From Saccharomonospora marina XMU15 (lineage in GTDB: Bacteria > Actinomycetota > Actinomycetes > Mycobacteriales > Pseudonocardiaceae): DNA of 64,000 nt. The notes under the pieces were generated by a model, which did not search any database, was not told the origin of the DNA, and saw only the letters and a list, made by a program, of their open reading frames with translations. Below are positions 61,746 through 64,000 of this stretch, in pieces (the first letter of the stretch is position 1; each line of letters opens with the position of its first letter). The stretch is from contig NZ_CM001439.1 of the NCBI RefSeq assembly GCF_000244955.1, positions 2,136,628 to 2,200,627 of the forward strand, in the 5' to 3' direction. A program made the position numbers and the translations under genes.

Positions 61746-62272
61746 CCCTCCACCCAGCCGCGTAGTTGCCCGCCCCGGCCTGGCTGGGAGCGGGGCCGGT
61801 CCGACCCGCCGTGGTCGTGACGGTGTTGCGTGCCGCGCAGCGCCGAGTGCACCGCCTGGGACACGAAGGTGTTCAGTGAGACGCCCTGCGCGGCGGCCGC
61901 CTGCTCCGCCTGTGACTTGAGTTGCTCGAAGAGCCGAAGCGTCATGCGGCTGATGTCACCGGAGTCCGCCGATGGCGGCGGTGGCGGAGTAGGTGGTGGC
62001 GGCGGGGTGGGTTCTTCCGGCCGCCTGCGGCCGGTGCCGGTGACGACCACGCGCACGTCCCTGCCGTCGAGCCGTACCTCGACGAGGTGCTCGGGCAGTT
62101 GGGCGGTGACCTCCGCGGCGAGGTCGGACAGCGCGTTCAGCAGCATCAGCCGCGCCGAGGGCTCCAGCGCCGCCGAGAGCACAGCGGCCGCGCGCCGCAG
62201 TTGCTCGTCGCCCGCCGAGGCCGTGGTGCTCAGGTCCTCACGCAGAGCCGAGAGGTACGGAGTCAGGTCCAT
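61742..62272 (-). CDS. HicB-like/ribbon-helix-helix regulator
   Basis: A 176-residue protein. The N-terminal part (DLTPYLSALREDLSTTASAG) is a helical HicB-like region with PEHLVEVRLDGRDVRVVVTG strand. A Pro-rich linker (PEEPTPPPPPTPPPPPSADS) leads to a ribbon-helix-helix-like C-terminal domain (RMTLRLFEQLKSQAEQAAAA, QGVSLNTFVSQAVHSALRG). The gene precedes the DUF4097 gene in an operon. A repeated sequence upstream of its start is probably its operator. ATG at 62272. No toxin gene is next to it. Confidence 0.7.
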   Translation of the reverse strand: MDLTPYLSALREDLSTTASAGDEQLRRAAAVLSAALEPSARLMLLNALSDLAAEVTAQLPEHLVEVRLDGRDVRVVVTGTGRRRPEEPTPPPPPTPPPPPSADSGDISRMTLRLFEQLKSQAEQAAAAQGVSLNTFVSQAVHSALRGTQHRHDHGGSDRPRSQPGRGGQLRGWVEG

Positions 62273-62279
62273 GCCACCA

Positions 62280-62333
62280 ATATGACATCAGATATGACAT
62301 CACACAAGGCAACGATGGTGTCTTGGTGATGTC
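62280..62333. promoter_or_regulatory. Repeat operator before the ribbon-helix-helix gene
   Basis: ATATGACATCA occurs twice in tandem (62280-62290 and 62292-62302, 12-bp period), and its GACATCA part recurs inverted as TGATGTC at 62327-62333. The stretch is AT-rich for this genome. It lies just upstream of the minus-strand RHH gene and 63 bp before thyX, as expected for cooperative binding by a ribbon-helix-helix protein. Confidence 0.55.
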
Positions 62334-62395
62334 GCCCGGAGCTGTCGGAGCCGGGAGATACGCTGCCGGTGTCAGCAAGGCGGAGGGAGTCGAAC

Positions 62396-63148
62396 GTGGC
62401 CGAGACGGTGTCGCCCAAGGTGCGGTTGATCGCGAAGACGGAGTTCTTCCCACCGGAGGACGTGCCGTGGTCCACCGACGCCGACGGTGGCCAGGCGCTC
62501 GCCGAGTTCGCGGGCAGGGCCTGCTACCAGTCGTGGAAGAAGCCCAACCCCAAGACGGCGACCAACGCGGGCTACCTCGATCACATCATCGAGGTCGGTC
62601 ATCTCTCGGTGCTGGAGCACGGTTCGGCGACGTTCTACATCACCGGCATCTCCCGCTCTCTCACCCACGAACTGATCAGGCACCGGCACTTCTCGTACTC
62701 GCAGCTGTCGCAGCGGTACGTGCCCGAACGCGACGCCGCCTTCGTGGAGCCCGAGGTGATCGCCAACGATCCGGAGTTGCACGAGAAATTCGTCGCCGCC
62801 GCCCAGGCCAGCGTCGATGCCTACACCGAGTTGCTCGCCGGGCTGGAACAGAAGTTCGCCGACGCACCGAGCGCCACGCTGCGCCGCAAGCAGGCCCGGC
62901 AGGCCGCCCGCTCCGTGCTGCCCAACGCGACCGAGACCCGCATCGTGGTCACCGGTAACTACCGGGCCTGGCGGCACTTCATCGCGATGCGCGCCACCGA
63001 ACACGCCGACGTGGAGATCCGTGGTCTCGCCGTGGAATGTCTGCGGCAACTGCAGAAGGTCGCGGAGAACGTGTTCGCCGACTTCACGATCTCCACGCTG
63101 CCCGACGGCACCGAGGTGGCCTCCAGCCCCAGGGTCCTCGAGGGCTGA
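62396..63148 (+). CDS. thyX: Flavin-dependent thymidylate synthase ThyX
   Basis: A 250-residue ThyX. The signature RHRxxS...SxR is [14 protein letters not shown] (residues 95-108). [20 protein letters not shown] before it and [20 protein letters not shown] after it are the substrate and FAD regions. It makes dTMP from dUMP using FAD and methylenetetrahydrofolate. The GTG at 62396 follows GGAGGGAG; an ATG at 62369 gives a longer form with a poor site. In mycobacteria thyX precedes dapA; here other genes follow. Confidence 0.93.
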   Translation: MAETVSPKVRLIAKTEFFPPEDVPWSTDADGGQALAEFAGRACYQSWKKPNPKTATNAGYLDHIIEVGHLSVLEHGSATFYITGISRSLTHELIRHRHFSYSQLSQRYVPERDAAFVEPEVIANDPELHEKFVAAAQASVDAYTELLAGLEQKFADAPSATLRRKQARQAARSVLPNATETRIVVTGNYRAWRHFIAMRATEHADVEIRGLAVECLRQLQKVAENVFADFTISTLPDGTEVASSPRVLEG

Positions 63149-63183
63149 CGGGCAACAGGCCGCGACGAAAGCGAAGGGGAACG

Positions 63184-63579
63184 ATGCGGCGACTCGCCAT
63201 CGACGTCCGCCCGGAGGAGTACGCGGTCGCCCGCCTCGACGCGAGCGCGGCCGTGCCCGAGCCGCTACTGGAGCCCGCCGACGGGGCGCTGGTGTCGGTC
63301 ACTCGCACGGACGCGGAACTGTCCGTCGTCTGCCCGGCGGCACTCGTGCCGTCGGCCGCCCGGTCGGAACGGGGCTGGCGGGCGCTGACCGTTCGCGGCC
63401 CGCTGGCGTTCACCCTCACCGGGATCATCGCGGCGCTGTCCAGCGAGCTCGCCGCGGCGGGCGTCGCGCTGTTCAGTCTCTCCACGTTCGACACCGATCA
63501 CGTCCTGGTCAAGCACACCGATCTGGACCGCGCGGTCACCGCGTTGCGGCGGGCAGGCCACGAAGTCCACGGGGTCTGA
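63184..63579 (+). CDS. ACT domain-containing protein
   Basis: A 131-residue protein. Two ACT-like beta-alpha units: SVTRTDAELSVVCPAALVPS in the first half and WRALTVRGPLAFTLTGIIAA with LSSELAAAGVALFSLSTFDT and DHVLVKHTDLDRAVTALRRA in the second. This matches the ACT_7-type (CASTOR-like) amino-acid-sensing proteins. ATG at 63184 after AAGGGG. Located between thyX and a protein kinase gene. It probably binds an amino acid; what it controls is unknown. Confidence 0.72.
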   Translation: MRRLAIDVRPEEYAVARLDASAAVPEPLLEPADGALVSVTRTDAELSVVCPAALVPSAARSERGWRALTVRGPLAFTLTGIIAALSSELAAAGVALFSLSTFDTDHVLVKHTDLDRAVTALRRAGHEVHGV

Positions 63580-63637
63580 GTCCACTCGCCGTGTCGTCGC
63601 TAACATCTGGGCGCACACGAAGAGGGGACCTGTCAAC

Positions 63638-64000
63638 GTGACCGACGAGCAGACCCGGCCACCCCACGTCAACCAGGGGGCGCCCGGCCATCGCACGATC
63701 GCGAACCGCTACACACTGCTGGGGGAACTCGGCCGAGGTGGCATGGGGGTGGTGTGGCGTGCACAGGACATCGTCATCGGACGCCAGGTGGCGATCAAGG
63801 AGCTGACACTGCCGGAGGGCGCCGAGGACGCGGGCGTGTTCCAGGAACGGGTGCTTCGCGAGGTGCGCAGCGGTGGCCGTCTCAACGACCCGGCCGTGGT
63901 CACCGTGTTCGACGTGGTCGCAGAGGGCGACACCACGTTCATCGTGATGGAACTCGTGGAGGCGCCGACCCTTTCGGAGGTGGTACGGCGCAACGGACCG
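63638..64000 (+). CDS. Serine/threonine protein kinase (3' end outside window)
   Basis: The first 121 residues of a Hanks-type kinase. The glycine loop is LLGELGRGGMGVVWRAQD, the ATP-anchoring lysine is in RQVAIKELTLPEG, the alpha-C glutamate in QERVLREVRSGGRLNDPAVV, and the hinge in TTFIVMELVEAPTLSEVVRR. It resembles the PknB/PknD group. GTG start at 63638 with AGAGGGGAC upstream. The catalytic loop and the rest of the protein lie beyond the window, so domain content past the N-lobe is unknown. Confidence 0.88.
   Translation, partial: MTDEQTRPPHVNQGAPGHRTIANRYTLLGELGRGGMGVVWRAQDIVIGRQVAIKELTLPEGAEDAGVFQERVLREVRSGGRLNDPAVVTVFDVVAEGDTTFIVMELVEAPTLSEVVRRNGP

Overview
The window is very GC-rich, densely coded actinobacterial chromosome. 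Many genes start with GTG and adjacent genes often overlap by ATGA or GTGA. Gene content (KstR2-type sterol catabolism, a mycothiol-dependent-type isomerase, the rimP-nusA-ylxR-infB and rpsO-pnp-pepR-dapB blocks in mycobacterial order, LigC and LigD-type end-joining enzymes) fits a mycelial actinomycete close to the Pseudonocardiaceae (Amycolatopsis, Saccharomonospora or Prauserella-like). That assignment is inference from gene content, not a database match. No rRNA, tRNA, insertion sequence, prophage or CRISPR array was seen.

Region 1 (1-8306) is the KstR2 regulon for degradation of steroid rings C and D. It holds ipdF (cut by the window edge), kstR2 and fadA6 on the plus strand, then ipdC-ipdB-ipdA-echA20 on the minus strand, and two short-chain dehydrogenases (Rv3549c and Rv3548c types) on the plus strand. 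A KstR2-like palindrome lies in the divergent promoter at about 6556-6583. A decayed ArsR-type regulator and a DUF4287/SRPBCC-like gene sit between the two halves.

Region 2 (8307-21066) is mixed housekeeping and accessory DNA. It contains a 21-bp repeat array, a PtpB-like phosphatase, a solo ClpP, an isopropylmalate/isocitrate-type dehydrogenase, an erythromycin-esterase-family protein, a DNA-repair patch (ChaB/Rho-N protein, LigD-type polymerase, VapBC, LigC), sigB, a GlxA/AraC regulator, a quinone reductase and a MocR regulator.

Region 3 (21093-25564) is a compact p-hydroxycinnamate catabolic cluster. A MarR regulator is divergent from SDR - amidohydrolase - MaoC hydratase - acyl-CoA ligase. 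This is the couR / couNOM / couL gene set of Rhodococcus, and it should convert ferulate or coumarate to vanillate or 4-hydroxybenzoate by beta-oxidative deacetylation. A second 21-bp repeat array follows it.

Region 4 (25657-35661) holds regulators and envelope genes: a DinB/mycothiol-type isomerase, an AraC regulator, an MBL-fold hydrolase, a CapA lipoprotein, a threonine-dehydratase-like enzyme, a pair of PH-domain membrane proteins, a class V aminotransferase, and a Tat lipoprotein with a DUF4439 ferritin-like fold.

Region 5 (35761-54368) is the conserved translation and RNA block: rimP, nusA, ylxR, infB, DUF503, rbfA, (a TRM11-like methyltransferase), dinF-type MATE, MFS, truB, ribF, an HTH protein, thpR, rpsO, pnp, pepR, dapB and an Rv2772c-like protein. 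The nrnA gene expected after rbfA is not there. Several strong hairpins punctuate the block, and several genes carry a TAnGCT -10 box exactly 6 nt before a GTG start, which predicts leaderless mRNAs.

Region 6 (54407-64000) is accessory: a DedA-like membrane protein, GNAT, an AlkX/YcaQ-type DNA glycosylase, a cell-envelope glycosylation group (methyltransferase, DUF2142, GT2, GtrA), a ribbon-helix-helix/DUF4097 pair with a repeat operator, thyX, an ACT-domain protein and the start of a Ser/Thr protein kinase that runs off the end.
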